Shown here: positions 1 to 8,272 of the stretch, piece by piece
Numbering within the stretch: position 1 is the stretch's first letter
Layout: every line of letters begins with the position of its first letter
DNA from: Leisingera thetidis
GTDB lineage: Bacteria; Pseudomonadota; Alphaproteobacteria; Rhodobacterales; Rhodobacteraceae
Direction of reading: 5' to 3'
Assembly (NCBI RefSeq): GCF_025857195.1
Contig: NZ_CP109787.1
Span: 3,323,501 to 3,387,500 of the forward strand
Length of the DNA stretch: 64,000 nucleotides
Made by a program: the position numbers and the translations under genes
Notes under the pieces: model-generated
Told to the model about the DNA's origin: nothing
The model's input: only the letters and a program-made list of their open reading frames with translations
Database searches by the model: none

Positions 1-231
1 CACCACCATCGCCTTGTCGGCAATCGGATCCAGCATCGCGCCCATCCTGGTCTCCTGTTTCCAGGCCCGGGCCAGGTAGCCGTCGAACCAGTCAGTCACC
101 GCGGCGGTGATGAACAGGAGCAGCGCGAACCAGTCCGCATAAGGCCGCGAGAAGTAGAGGAACATCACCGCAAGGCCGGGCGCAGCAACGAGCCGCAGCA
201 GGGTGAGAATATTTGGCAGGGTCCATTTCAT
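1..231 (-). CDS. pgsA: CDP-diacylglycerol--glycerol-3-phosphate 3-phosphatidyltransferase (partial, 3' end outside window)
   Basis: This inner-membrane enzyme makes phosphatidylglycerophosphate from CDP-diacylglycerol and glycerol-3-phosphate, the step leading to phosphatidylglycerol. Only the first 77 codons are present. The start reads MKWTLPNILTLLR, typical for the family, followed by hydrophobic stretches. The CDP-alcohol phosphotransferase signature DG-x2-AR-x8-G-x3-D-x3-D is complete (DGYLAR, then GAMLDPIAD). It lies on the same strand as uvrC and 137 bases after it, so the two may be co-transcribed. The identification is firm; the C-terminal half cannot be judged. Confidence 0.93.
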   Translation of the reverse strand, partial: MKWTLPNILTLLRLVAAPGLAVMFLYFSRPYADWFALLLFITAAVTDWFDGYLARAWKQETRMGAMLDPIADKAMVV

Positions 232-287
232 GCGGGCACATTATCCGGCTGGCTGGCGCGTGGGAAGCAGATGGCAGACAAAAATCC

Positions 288-336
288 GCCCCGCGGGGGC
301 GGATGCCTCCGGCGGGGATATTTCCGGCCAGAAGAA
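288..336 (+). repeat. Intergenic motif, copy 1 (GGGGATATTT...GGCCAGAAGAA)
   Basis: This stretch between uvrC and pgsA has a small GC-rich hairpin (CCCCGC/GCGGGG type) followed by GCCTCCGGCGGGGATATTT and GGCCAGAAGAA. Nearly the same string occurs in reverse orientation at 63695-63733, and diverged halves occur at 14909-14971. The function is unknown; it lies in an intergenic gap each time. Confidence 0.6.
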
Positions 337-368
337 CAGGAGAGTGTGCCGGTTTTCAATGGGTTATT

Positions 369-2261
369 TCAACTGCTGCCGTGGAAATGGTCGTAGATGC
401 GTTCCGCCAGCGCATCCGAGATGCCTTCCACCGCCCTGAGGTCGGCCAGATTGGCACGGCTCACCGCCTTGGAGCTGCCGAAATGGGCCAGCAGCGCCCG
501 CTTGCGGGAGGCGCCGACGCCGGGCACTTCGTCGAGCGGTGTTGCGCTCATCGCCTTGGCGCGTTTGGCGCGGTGGGTGCCGATGGCGAAGCGGTGCGCC
601 TCGTCCCGCATCCGCTGGATGAAATAGAGCACCGGATCGTTGCGCTGCAGGGCAAAGGCCCGTTCACCGGTGCGGTGGAATTCCTCCTTGCCGTGGTCGC
701 GGTCGACGCCCTTGGCCACCCCCACCATTGGAATGTCCTGCACGCCGTGCTGTTCCATAATCTCTGCCACCGCAGAAACCTGGCCGGCACCGCCGTCGAT
801 CAGCAGGAGATCGGGCCACAGCCCCTTGTCCCGGTCCGGGTCCTCTTTCAGAAGGCGCGAGAAGCGGCGGTTCAGCACTTCCTTCATCATGCCGAAATCG
901 TCGCCGGGCACCAGGTCGTCGCCCTTGATGTTGAACTTGCGGTAGGCGCTTTTCATGAAGCCCTCGGGCCCCATCACGATCATGCCGCCCACGGCATTGG
1001 TGCCCTGGATGTGGGAGTTGTCGTAGACCTCGATCCGCTGCGGCGGCCCGTCCAGCCCGAACGCCTCGGCAATCCCGCGCAGGAGCTTGGCCTGTGTTGC
1101 GCTTTCGGCCATGCGGCGGGCCAGGCTTTCGCGGGCGTTGCGCACCGCAAAGGCCACCAGTTCCGTCTTTTCGCCGCGCTGGGGCACCAGCAGCTCGACC
1201 TTGCGCTCCGCCTTGCCGCTCAGCGCTTGCTCCATCAGGTCGGTGTTTTCGATGGCGTCCGACAGGATCAGCTGCCGCGGCGGCACCTTGTTGCCGTAGA
1301 ACTGGCCGAGGAACGCCTCCATGACCTCGGCCGGGCTGTTGTCGGCATCCACCCGCGGATAGAAATCCTGGTTGCCCCAGTTCTGGTTGGCGCGGATGAA
1401 GAAGACCTGCACGCAGGCCTGCCCCCCCTCCTGATGCAGCCCGATCACATCCGCTTCGGCCACGCCGCGCGGGTTGATGCCCTGGCTCGACTGCACCTGG
1501 GTCAGCGCCTTGATCCGGTCGCGCAGGGCGGCAGCGCGCTCAAACTCCATTGCCTCGGACGCCGCCATCATCTGTTCTGCCAGTTCCTCCTGGATCTTTG
1601 TGGAGCGGCCGGACAGGAAGCGTTCAGCGTCGCGCACACTTTCGGCATATTCGCTTTCCGTGATCAGCCCGGTGCAGGGCGCCGAGCAGCGCTTGATCTG
1701 ATACTGCAGACAGGGCCGGGTGCGGGTCTCGAACATCGAATCCGAGCAATTGCGCAACAGGAACGCCTTTTGCAGCTGGTTCAGCGTGCGGTTCACCGCG
1801 CCGGCGCTGGCGAAGGGGCCGAAATAGCTGCCCTTCTGCTTGCGGGCGCCGCGGTGCTTCATGATCTGCGGAAACCCGTGATCCTTGGCGACCAGGATAT
1901 TCGGGAAGCTTTTGTCATCGCGCAGCAGCACGTTGTACTTGGGCTTCAGCTGCTTGATCAGGTTCTGCTCCAGCAGCAGCGCCTCGGTCTCGGTCCGCGT
2001 GGTCAGGAACATCATCGAGGCGGTGAGCGCGATCATCCGCTCGATCCGCGGGCTGTTGCCGGGGCGGGTATAGTTCGACACCCGCGCCTTGAGATTGCGC
2101 GCCTTGCCCACGTACAGCACCCGGCTGTCGGCATCCAGCATCCGGTAGACGCCGGGCGATGCGTCCAGTGTCTTCACGTAGTCCTGGATCACGGCATAGC
2201 CGGTGCGGGCGGGCGAATCCGAGGGGGGGTCGGCTGGCTGGTCAGTCATGCGCCCAGACAT
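369..2261 (-). CDS. uvrC: Excinuclease ABC subunit C (UvrC)
   Basis: UvrC makes both incisions around bulky lesions in UvrABC nucleotide excision repair. Visible domains in order: an N-terminal GIY-YIG nuclease ([21 protein letters not shown]), a Cys-rich middle, a UVR helix that binds UvrB ([12 protein letters not shown]), the RNase-H-like C-terminal nuclease ([11 protein letters not shown]), and terminal helix-hairpin-helix repeats ([16 protein letters not shown]). I choose the ATG at 2261 because GGGGA lies 5 bases upstream, giving 630 aa. An ATG at 2249 is an alternative, and the frame is open to 2321. A sigma70-like promoter lies at 2436-2463. Confidence 0.96.
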   Translation of the reverse strand: MSGRMTDQPADPPSDSPARTGYAVIQDYVKTLDASPGVYRMLDADSRVLYVGKARNLKARVSNYTRPGNSPRIERMIALTASMMFLTTRTETEALLLEQNLIKQLKPKYNVLLRDDKSFPNILVAKDHGFPQIMKHRGARKQKGSYFGPFASAGAVNRTLNQLQKAFLLRNCSDSMFETRTRPCLQYQIKRCSAPCTGLITESEYAESVRDAERFLSGRSTKIQEELAEQMMAASEAMEFERAAALRDRIKALTQVQSSQGINPRGVAEADVIGLHQEGGQACVQVFFIRANQNWGNQDFYPRVDADNSPAEVMEAFLGQFYGNKVPPRQLILSDAIENTDLMEQALSGKAERKVELLVPQRGEKTELVAFAVRNARESLARRMAESATQAKLLRGIAEAFGLDGPPQRIEVYDNSHIQGTNAVGGMIVMGPEGFMKSAYRKFNIKGDDLVPGDDFGMMKEVLNRRFSRLLKEDPDRDKGLWPDLLLIDGGAGQVSAVAEIMEQHGVQDIPMVGVAKGVDRDHGKEEFHRTGERAFALQRNDPVLYFIQRMRDEAHRFAIGTHRAKRAKAMSATPLDEVPGVGASRKRALLAHFGSSKAVSRANLADLRAVEGISDALAERIYDHFHGSS

Positions 2262-2435
2262 ATGATTCCCCGCCTTCGGCTGCAATGTTTGCCTGCCCGG
2301 ATCAAGAGCGGGGAAATCCACGGAAGCTGTGGATAACTACGGAGATATCTTTGGGCTATCCCGCCTTTTCCCTTATTTTGAGGAGGTTTCGGACGAATGC
2401 CTAAAAATTAGGCTGTTTGGTAACACTCTGTTTTT

Positions 2436-2463
2436 AATGTAAATTTTTCTTCTCCCCTGTCAA
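2436..2463 (-). promoter_or_regulatory. Sigma70-type promoter upstream of uvrC
   Basis: On the minus strand TTGACA (2463-2458) and TACATT (2441-2436) are separated by 16 bases inside the most AT-rich stretch of this region. They point at uvrC, about 175 bases before its start. The remaining 2262-2560 gap holds no gene that I can support. Confidence 0.6.
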
Positions 2464-2560
2464 GGTTCTGAAAACAAAGACACTTTTGTAACGCTTCCGT
2501 GACGGCATGTGAGCCGGTGCAAAACTTGCGGGGACCGGGATGGTTCAGTCCCGGTTTGCG

Positions 2561-3337
2561 TCACTCCAGCCCCTCGCTGTCCGGGGTCCGCCAGCCCAGG
2601 TGCTGACCGCCATCCACACAGATCAACTGGCCGGTGACCGCCTTTGCGCGCAGCAGGTAGGACAGCGCCGCGGTGATGTCCTCCGCATCCGCGCCGCGCT
2701 GCAGAATTGTCGCCTGGCGCTGGCGGGCAAACTGCTCCGGGCTTTGCCGCGGGCCCGGCAAAGTGGGCCCCGGGCCGATGCCGTTGACCCGGATATGCGG
2801 CGCCAGAGCCTGGGCCGCAGTCCGGGTCAGCGTCCACAGTGCCGATTTCGCCAGCGTGTAGCTCATGAACTCCGGCGTCAGCTTGCGCACCCGCTGGTCG
2901 ATCATGTTGACCGCCAGCCCCCAGGCCTGCGGCTCGCCGCCGCCATCCTGCTGCGACGGCACGTCCTGCGCTGCCATCGCCTGCAGCAGCACGAAGGGCG
3001 CCCGCAGATTGCTGTTCAGGTGCCGGTCCCAGCTGGCCCTTGTGGCTGTGGCCAGGGTGTCATGCTCGAAGACCGAGGCATTGTTGACCAGGCAGGTGAC
3101 GGGCCCGCCCAGCGCCTCTGCCGCGCGGGGCAGCAGCGCCTGGGCCTGGTTCTCATCCAAAAGATCCGCCTGCAGCACCGCCGCCTGGCGCCCGCAAGCG
3201 CGGATCGCCCGGGCCGTGTCTTCCGCATCTTTTGCCGAGGAGGCGCAATGCACGGCAACATCATAGCCCCGCGCAGCAAGCTCCAGGGCCATCGCCCGGC
3301 CCAGCCGCCTGCCCGCTCCGGTCACCAATGCCCGCAT
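2561..3337 (-). CDS. Pteridine reductase-like SDR (PTR1/FolM type)
   Basis: An SDR-fold NAD(P)H oxidoreductase of 258 aa. The N-terminal nucleotide motif TGAGRRLG fits the TGx3RxG form of pteridine reductases, which use NADPH. Instead of the usual catalytic serine it has VNMID, followed by YTLAK, so the set is Asp-Tyr-Lys as in PTR1. IRVNGIGPG and VTGQLICVDGG also match that subfamily. The likely role is reduction of dihydropteridines (dihydrofolate, dihydrobiopterin or dihydromonapterin); the substrate is inferred. It starts 33 bases after the antiporter stop and appears to be last in the sohB operon. Confidence 0.75.
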   Translation of the reverse strand: MRALVTGAGRRLGRAMALELAARGYDVAVHCASSAKDAEDTARAIRACGRQAAVLQADLLDENQAQALLPRAAEALGGPVTCLVNNASVFEHDTLATATRASWDRHLNSNLRAPFVLLQAMAAQDVPSQQDGGGEPQAWGLAVNMIDQRVRKLTPEFMSYTLAKSALWTLTRTAAQALAPHIRVNGIGPGPTLPGPRQSPEQFARQRQATILQRGADAEDITAALSYLLRAKAVTGQLICVDGGQHLGWRTPDSEGLE

Positions 3338-3370
3338 CTGCGCCTCCCTGCTGCTGCTGCAGACACAGAG

Positions 3371-4321
3371 TTAGAACAGCACGAACATATAAGCCAGATA
3401 GAGCGCGCTGAGAATGACGCCCCAGGTACGGGTAATGTCCTGTTTGAAGAAGACGAAGGGGATCAGCAGCAGCGAGGCCGCCAGCATCACCCAAAGGTCA
3501 AAGCGCAGGAACTCCGGGGCCACGCTGATCGGGCCGATAAAGGTGGCAATGCCGATGATGGCCAGCAGGTTGAACATGTTGGAGCCGATCACATTGCCCA
3601 GCGCGACATCCGCCTGGCGGCGCAGCGCGGCCATCACCGTGGTGGCCAGTTCCGGCAGCGATGTGCCGACCGCCACCAGCGTCAGGCCGATCACGGTTTC
3701 GCTGATCCCGTAAAGGCGGGCAATGATGGTGGCATTGTCGACCAGCAGGTCAGCCCCCAGCGGCAGGCCGATCAGCCCCAGCAGCAGATAGGTGCCGACG
3801 CGCCAGTAGGGCATGTCCGGATCGGCTTCCTCGATCTCTTCCAGATCGGCCTCGGCGGCACAGCCGTTGCGGCGGTGGTCGCGGGCGTCGCGGAAGGCCA
3901 CGACCAGCACCCCGGCGAGCGCCGCCAGCAGGATCAGGCCGGACCACACGGTGAAAGTGCCGCAAAAGGCCAGCCCGATGAACAGGACCGAGGCGCCCAG
4001 CATGAACATGTAATTCCGGCGGGTGCTGCACTCGCTGGTGTGCAGCGCCCGCATCATGGCGGGGATGCCCAGCACCAGCAGGATATTGGCGGTGTTGGAG
4101 CCGACCACATTGCCCATCGCGATGCCGTCGGCGCCCTCATGCACGGCGCTGATGGCAATCAGCAGCTCCGGCGCCGAGGTGCCGAAGGCGACGATGGTCA
4201 GGCTGACGATCAGCGCCGGCACCCCCAGCCGCAGGCTGAGGTTCACCGCGCCGCGCACCAGCGCATCGCCCGCCAGCAGCAGAATCACCAGGCCCAGTGC
4301 CGAATACAGCCATGGCATCAT
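3371..4321 (-). CDS. Calcium/sodium antiporter (CaCA family, YrbG-like)
   Basis: A 316-aa integral membrane cation exchanger with about ten hydrophobic segments in two inverted halves. Each half carries the CaCA alpha repeat: FGTSAPELLIAISA with GNVVGSNTANILLVLG in the first, and VGTSLPELATTVMA with GNVIGSNMFNLLAIIG in the second. These acidic and Ser/Asn residues form the ion site in the family. An acidic loop (ADLEEIEEADPD) joins the halves. The ATG at 4321 overlaps the TGA of the small upstream gene (ATGATG context), so translation is probably coupled. Direction and ion preference cannot be read from sequence. Confidence 0.9.
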   Translation of the reverse strand: MMPWLYSALGLVILLLAGDALVRGAVNLSLRLGVPALIVSLTIVAFGTSAPELLIAISAVHEGADGIAMGNVVGSNTANILLVLGIPAMMRALHTSECSTRRNYMFMLGASVLFIGLAFCGTFTVWSGLILLAALAGVLVVAFRDARDHRRNGCAAEADLEEIEEADPDMPYWRVGTYLLLGLIGLPLGADLLVDNATIIARLYGISETVIGLTLVAVGTSLPELATTVMAALRRQADVALGNVIGSNMFNLLAIIGIATFIGPISVAPEFLRFDLWVMLAASLLLIPFVFFKQDITRTWGVILSALYLAYMFVLF

Positions 4322-4491
4322 TTGCCGCGATCCCCTTTCTTGCAGGCACAAGGGCCCTTGCCGATCCGGAAGCGGCCGCAGGACGGGCAGCGTCTGGAAT
4401 TCAGTTGTTTCCGGCCGGGAAACCGAAGCTTCCCGAACATGGCGAGCACCGCCATGACCGCCAGAAAAATTGCAACGATCTTGAACAGCAC
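4318..4491 (-). CDS. 57-aa membrane/zinc-ribbon-like small protein
   Basis: A short gene with a GTG start one base after the sohB stop and a TGA that overlaps the antiporter ATG. It encodes a hydrophobic helix (LFKIVAIFLAVMAVLAMFG), a basic linker (KLRFPGRK), and a cysteine knuckle with CPSCGRF and CACKKGDRGK. The pattern C-x2-C-x9-C-x-C suggests a small metal site on the cytoplasmic side of a single-pass protein. Tight spacing on both sides argues for a real translated gene rather than chance. I do not recognise a named family; function unknown. Confidence 0.75.
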   Translation of the reverse strand: MLFKIVAIFLAVMAVLAMFGKLRFPGRKQLNSRRCPSCGRFRIGKGPCACKKGDRGK

Positions 4492-4492
4492 G

Positions 4493-5290
4493 TCAGAGCC
4501 CGAAACGCGCGTATTCGGCCCGCTCCTCGATCCCGGCCAGCGCGTCCTGCGCGATGCGCAGACCGAACCGGCTCAGCAGCGGCTTCTTGAGGCCATAGCG
4601 GCGGAAGCGGACCTTCTCGCCATAGCGCTCCTGCATCTTGGGCTTCAGGTGGCCGATGCCGTCGATCAGCCCCAGTTCCTCGGCCCGGCGCGCCAGCCAG
4701 ATCTCGCCGGTGAACAGATTCTCGTCGCCCGTCAGCTTGGACCCGCGCCGTTCGGTGACATGATCGATGAAATTGGCATGGATGTCGTTCAGGATCACCT
4801 TGAGACGCTGCACGTCCCCGGGATTTTCGGGGCGGAACGGGTCGAGCATCGACTTGCTCTCGCCGGCAGTATAGACCCGGCGCTCCACCCCCTGACGGGC
4901 CAGCAGCACATGGGCGCCGAAACCTGCGGAGATCACCCCGACCGAACCCAGCACCGAACTGGCATCGGCCCAGATCTCATCCGCGGCCGCCGCCAGCCAG
5001 TAGCCGCCCGAAGCCGCGACATCCTCGACAAAGGCATAGACCGGGATGCCCAGCTCTTCGGCCAGGCTGCGGATGCGGGCGCCGATCAGCGAGCTTTGCA
5101 CCGGCGAGCCGCCGGGCGAGTTGATCTCCAGCGCCACGGCAGCGGGCCTGCCCTTGCGGAAGGCGCGCTCCAGCACAGGCGCCAAGGCGGTATCGCTGAG
5201 CGAGCCGCGGCCCGGCATGCCGATGGCGCCATTGAGGCGCACCACTGCCACCAGCGGCTGTCTTTTCAGGAAAGGCAGGTGAAATCTCAT
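4493..5290 (-). CDS. sohB: S49 family serine protease (SohB/SppA-like)
   Basis: A 265-aa single-domain member of the signal-peptide-peptidase A family, which degrades cleaved signal peptides and membrane protein fragments. It has the strand GAI after VAVVRLN, LEINSPGGSPVQSS, and the catalytic serine motif ASGGYWLAAAADEIWA. The general-base lysine is probably in AGESKSMLDPF. There is no clear N-terminal transmembrane helix, only FHLPFLKR, so it may be peripheral. The ATG at 5290 is the last before the conserved domain; the frame is open far upstream into a GC-rich repeat, which I do not regard as coding. Confidence 0.88.
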   Translation of the reverse strand: MRFHLPFLKRQPLVAVVRLNGAIGMPGRGSLSDTALAPVLERAFRKGRPAAVALEINSPGGSPVQSSLIGARIRSLAEELGIPVYAFVEDVAASGGYWLAAAADEIWADASSVLGSVGVISAGFGAHVLLARQGVERRVYTAGESKSMLDPFRPENPGDVQRLKVILNDIHANFIDHVTERRGSKLTGDENLFTGEIWLARRAEELGLIDGIGHLKPKMQERYGEKVRFRRYGLKKPLLSRFGLRIAQDALAGIEERAEYARFGL

Positions 5291-5428
5291 GGCGCCGATG
5301 TAGAGGGCCGCCCGGGGTGAAACAAGGTGCACCGCCCGGGGAATTTTTGCGGAATGCAAAAACCGCACAGCCGCGGGCATAATTGCAACGCTGCCTTGCG
5401 CCGCGGGAATGGCAAGGGGGGAGGGGAC

Positions 5429-5629
5429 GCTCCCGCCCGTCAGGACAGCATCCTGCGGATGCCGCCTTCCCGTTGGGCCGGGCGCCGCGCTGACGCGCGG
5501 CGCGGCGCGGCGCGTGAGGCCGGCGGGATGAACAACGCCGGCGGAGGTGCGCAAAGGCCCGGCACGCGCAGCGTGCCGGGCCCAACCGGGAGGGGACATC
5601 CGCCAGGATGTTGCCGAGCGGGCGGGAGC
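5429..5629. repeat. Nested multi-hairpin intergenic element, copy A
   Basis: The stretch is bounded by an 11-base perfect inverted repeat, GCTCCCGCCCG (5429-5439) with CGGGCGGGAGC (5619-5629). Inside it, ATCCTGCGGATG pairs with CATCCGCCAGGAT and CCGTTGGGCC pairs with GGCCCAACCGG, each with one bulge. Within these lie three smaller hairpins: GCCGCGC/GCGCGGC, GCCGGCG/CGCCGGC, and CCCGGCACGC/GCGTGCCGGG. Apart from this element, the 366-base gap between sohB and the ABC permease holds nothing I can identify. Confidence 0.8.
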
Positions 5630-5656
5630 GATCCGTTTCGCGGCACCGGCCCCGGA

Positions 5657-6418
5657 TCACGCCCGGATGCGCCAGCCGGTTTTGAAGATCCACCAGATCA
5701 CGCCCACGCAGGCCAGGGTAAAGCCGCCAATGGCGCAGAGGCTCAGCAGCACCGGCACATCCGCCTGGCCGAAGAACGCCCAGCGGAAGCCCGACACCAG
5801 ATAGACCACCGGGTTGAACAGGGTAATGGTCTGCCACACCGGCGGCAGCATCGAGATCGAGTAGAACGAGCCGCCCAGGAACACCAGCGGCGTCACCACC
5901 AGCAGCGGCACCAGCTGCAGCTGCTCGAAATTCCCCGCCCAGATGCCGATGATAAACCCCATCAGCGAGAAGCTGAGGCAGGTCAGCACCAGAAAGGCTG
6001 CCATGGCTAAGGGATGCTGGATGTTCAGATCGACAAACAGCGACGCGGTGCACAGGATCACCGTGCCGATGAACAGCGATTTCGTCGCCGCCGCGCCGAC
6101 GAATCCGGCGACCACCTCCAGGAAATTGATCGGCGCCGAGAGGATCTCGTAGATGTTGCCGATGAACTTGGGGAAGTAGATCCCGAAAGAAGCATTGGAG
6201 ATGCTCTGGGTGATCACCGACAGCATGATCAGCCCCGGCACGATGAAGGCGCCGTATTCGACTCCGTCGACCTCCTGGATCCGGCTGCCGATGGCGCTGC
6301 CGAACACCACGAAATACAGCGAGGTCGACAGCACCGGAGAGAGGAAGCTTTGCAGGAAGGTGCGCCAGAACCGCGCCATTTCCGCCTTGTAGATGGTGGC
6401 AACCGCTGTCCAGTTCAT
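5657..6418 (-). CDS. ABC-2 type transporter permease
   Basis: A 253-aa membrane subunit of an exporter. Six hydrophobic segments are visible, and [21 protein letters not shown] near residues 180-205 is the conserved ABC-2 segment found in Nod factor, antibiotic and polysaccharide exporters. Its start overlaps the ATPase stop by four bases (ATGA), showing coupled translation with the partner. The substrate cannot be told from the sequence. YadH/YadG of enteric bacteria is the closest layout I know. Confidence 0.9.
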   Translation of the reverse strand: MNWTAVATIYKAEMARFWRTFLQSFLSPVLSTSLYFVVFGSAIGSRIQEVDGVEYGAFIVPGLIMLSVITQSISNASFGIYFPKFIGNIYEILSAPINFLEVVAGFVGAAATKSLFIGTVILCTASLFVDLNIQHPLAMAAFLVLTCLSFSLMGFIIGIWAGNFEQLQLVPLLVVTPLVFLGGSFYSISMLPPVWQTITLFNPVVYLVSGFRWAFFGQADVPVLLSLCAIGGFTLACVGVIWWIFKTGWRIRA

Positions 6419-7374
6419 GCCGCGTCCCCCTTGGCTGCGCCCGTCCCGTCCGCCTCCTTTGAAACAAGGCCGACAAAGATGTCTTCCAGGCTGGATTCCC
6501 GCGTCTGCACGTCGGCCAGCACCAGCCCGGCCTGCGCCACATCATTGAGCAGCGTGGTGATGCCGGTGCGCTCGGCGCGGGTGTCATAGGTGTAAAGCAG
6601 CGCATCGCCGCCATTGACCAGCTGCAGATTGTGCCGCGCCAGCGCCGCGGGGATCTCCTGCACCGGCGCGGTCAGCTGCACCTCCAGCTGCTTCTGTCCC
6701 ATCCGGGCCATCAGCTGCTCCTTTGCCTCGACCAGCAAGAGCTCGCCGCCGGCGATCACCCCGACCCGGTCGGCAATCGCCTCGGCCTCTTCGATGTAAT
6801 GGGTGGTCAGGATGATGGTGACGCCGCTTGCCTTCAGCTCCCCCACGATCTGCCACATGTCCTTGCGCAGCTCCACGTCGACGCCTGCGGTCGGCTCGTC
6901 CAGAAACAGGATGCGCGGCTCATGCGCCAGCGCCTTGGCGATCAGCACCCGGCGCTTCATGCCGCCCGACAGTTCCATGATCTTGGAGTCGCGCTTGTCC
7001 CACAGCGACAGCTTGCGCAGCACCGCTTCGATCCGCGCCGGGTCCGCGGATTTGCCGAACAGCCCGCGCGAGAAGCTGACGGTGTCCTGCACCTTGGCAA
7101 AGGGCTCCAGCGTGATCTCCTGCGGCACCAGCCCGATCAGGGAGCGCGCGGCGCGGAATTCCGTCACATTGTCGAAGCCGCCGACGCTGACGCTGCCCGA
7201 GGTGGCAGTGGTGATGCCGCAGACGGTGGAGATCAGCGTGGTCTTGCCGGCCCCGTTGGGACCAAGCAGGGCCAGGATCTCGCCCTCTTCAATATCGAGC
7301 GAGACGCCTTTCAGCGCCTCGAAACCGCCGTCATAAACCTTGCGCAGGTCGCGGATGGACAGGATGGCCGCCAT
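6415..7374 (-). CDS. ABC transporter ATP-binding protein (ABC-2 exporter)
   Basis: A 319-aa ATPase that powers the adjacent permease. It shows Walker [11 protein letters not shown]-loop VPQE, signature LSGGMKRRV, Walker [13 protein letters not shown] and the H-loop TTHYIEEAE. The roughly 80 residues after the ATPase core (from [13 protein letters not shown]) form the C-terminal regulatory extension seen in YadG/CcmA/NodI-type drug and lipid exporters. It is the first gene of a two-gene minus-strand operon. YadG-like is the best label; a precise substrate would be a guess. Confidence 0.92.
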   Translation of the reverse strand: MAAILSIRDLRKVYDGGFEALKGVSLDIEEGEILALLGPNGAGKTTLISTVCGITTATSGSVSVGGFDNVTEFRAARSLIGLVPQEITLEPFAKVQDTVSFSRGLFGKSADPARIEAVLRKLSLWDKRDSKIMELSGGMKRRVLIAKALAHEPRILFLDEPTAGVDVELRKDMWQIVGELKASGVTIILTTHYIEEAEAIADRVGVIAGGELLLVEAKEQLMARMGQKQLEVQLTAPVQEIPAALARHNLQLVNGGDALLYTYDTRAERTGITTLLNDVAQAGLVLADVQTRESSLEDIFVGLVSKEADGTGAAKGDAA

Positions 7375-7521
7375 GGTGCCTCCGGGATGGCTTCAAATCG
7401 CGGCCACCCTAGCGGCGGTTTGCCGCATCTGCCAGCCCCCGGCCCGCAGACGCGCGTGTGCGCCTGCGCAGGGGCCGCAACCGCAGGCCCTGCATCAGGT
7501 CCGGCGCAGCGCCAATGCGGC

Positions 7522-8058
7522 TCAGCCGCGGCCGGTCACCTTGCTGAACCAGCCCTTTTTGCCCTCCTCTGCGGCCGTCTCCGCCGCTTCGCCGGCAGGG
7601 TCTTCGCCAGCGTCCGCGTCCGGCGCCAGATGCGCCTGCAGGTTGGCAAAGAACTGATCCGCCATCTTCTTGGCAAAACCATCGATGATGCGGCTGCCCA
7701 GCTGCGCCAGCTTGCCGCCGACCTTGGCCTCGACGTCATAGGACAGCAGCGTGCCGGTTCCGGAAGGCGCCAGCGTCACCATGGCGCCACCCTTGGCGAA
7801 CCCCGCGGCACCGCCCTTGCCTTCTCCGCTGATGGTCAGTTTCTCGTTTTCCACCAGATCCGACAAGGTGACCTGCCCCTTGAAGGTGGCTTTGACCGGG
7901 CCGACCTTCTGGGTGACGGTGGCCTCGAACCCCTGCTCCGGCGTGCCGGTCACGTCCTGGGCGCCGGGCACGCAGGCCTGCAGCACATCCGGGCTCAGCA
8001 GCGCCGCATAAACGGTTGCGGGATCGGCGGCGATCTCTTTCTGGTCACTCATCTGCAT
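7522..8058 (-). CDS. CoxG-like SRPBCC family protein
   Basis: A 178-aa protein of the carbon-monoxide-dehydrogenase subunit G family. The START/SRPBCC-type body spans roughly residues 1-145 (AADPATVYAALLSPDVLQACVPG, GAMVTLAPSGTGTLLSYDV, KVGGKLAQLGSRIIDGFAKKMADQFF). It is followed by an acidic Ala/Glu-rich tail ending KKGWFSKVTGRG. CoxG homologues help mature or membrane-anchor molybdenum hydroxylases, but no cox or xdh genes are nearby. The ATG at 8058 has GGGAGG 8 bases upstream. The gene appears monocistronic. Confidence 0.85.
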   Translation of the reverse strand: MQMSDQKEIAADPATVYAALLSPDVLQACVPGAQDVTGTPEQGFEATVTQKVGPVKATFKGQVTLSDLVENEKLTISGEGKGGAAGFAKGGAMVTLAPSGTGTLLSYDVEAKVGGKLAQLGSRIIDGFAKKMADQFFANLQAHLAPDADAGEDPAGEAAETAAEEGKKGWFSKVTGRG

Positions 8059-8211
8059 GGGCTAGGCCTCCCTGGCGTTCTGTTCCGGTTCCTCTCAGAC
8101 CTAGCCCCGCCGCCGCCCCCTGCCAAGCCGGCAGTGGACGGCTCGCCCGGATCCGCAGCGCTCAGACCGACGCACGGCAATGGCTGCCGTGGCGTCTAGC
8201 TGCGTAATTTT

Positions 8212-8254
8212 ATCTTGATATCGAGATTTTTGTTTATTATCTCGATATCAATAT
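8212..8254. promoter_or_regulatory. Twin MarR/MhqR-type operators
   Basis: Two copies of an ATCTnGATATCnAnAT palindrome lie at 8212-8227 and 8239-8254. Together they also make a perfect 13-base inverted repeat, TTGATATCGAGAT (8215-8227) and ATCTCGATATCAA (8239-8251), 11 bases apart. The form resembles the TATCTCGA...TCGAGATA sites of MhqR/OhrR-class MarR repressors. They sit 19-61 bases before the start of the NAD(P)-binding gene, placed to block its promoter. No MarR gene lies in the window, so the regulator acts from elsewhere. Confidence 0.75.
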
Positions 8255-8272
8255 AAAAACATGGAGCACACT

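Noticed and set aside
2540..5320. Very long open frame on the plus strand
   Set aside because: It runs opposite the SDR, antiporter and protease genes and has low-complexity Gln/His/Arg composition, the usual mirror of GC-rich coding sequence. The same applies to the long frames at 213-2336 and 40020-42725.
4493..5599. Longer sohB reading to 5599
   Set aside because: The extension covers hairpin repeat copy A and has no protease homology; the family start is at 5290.
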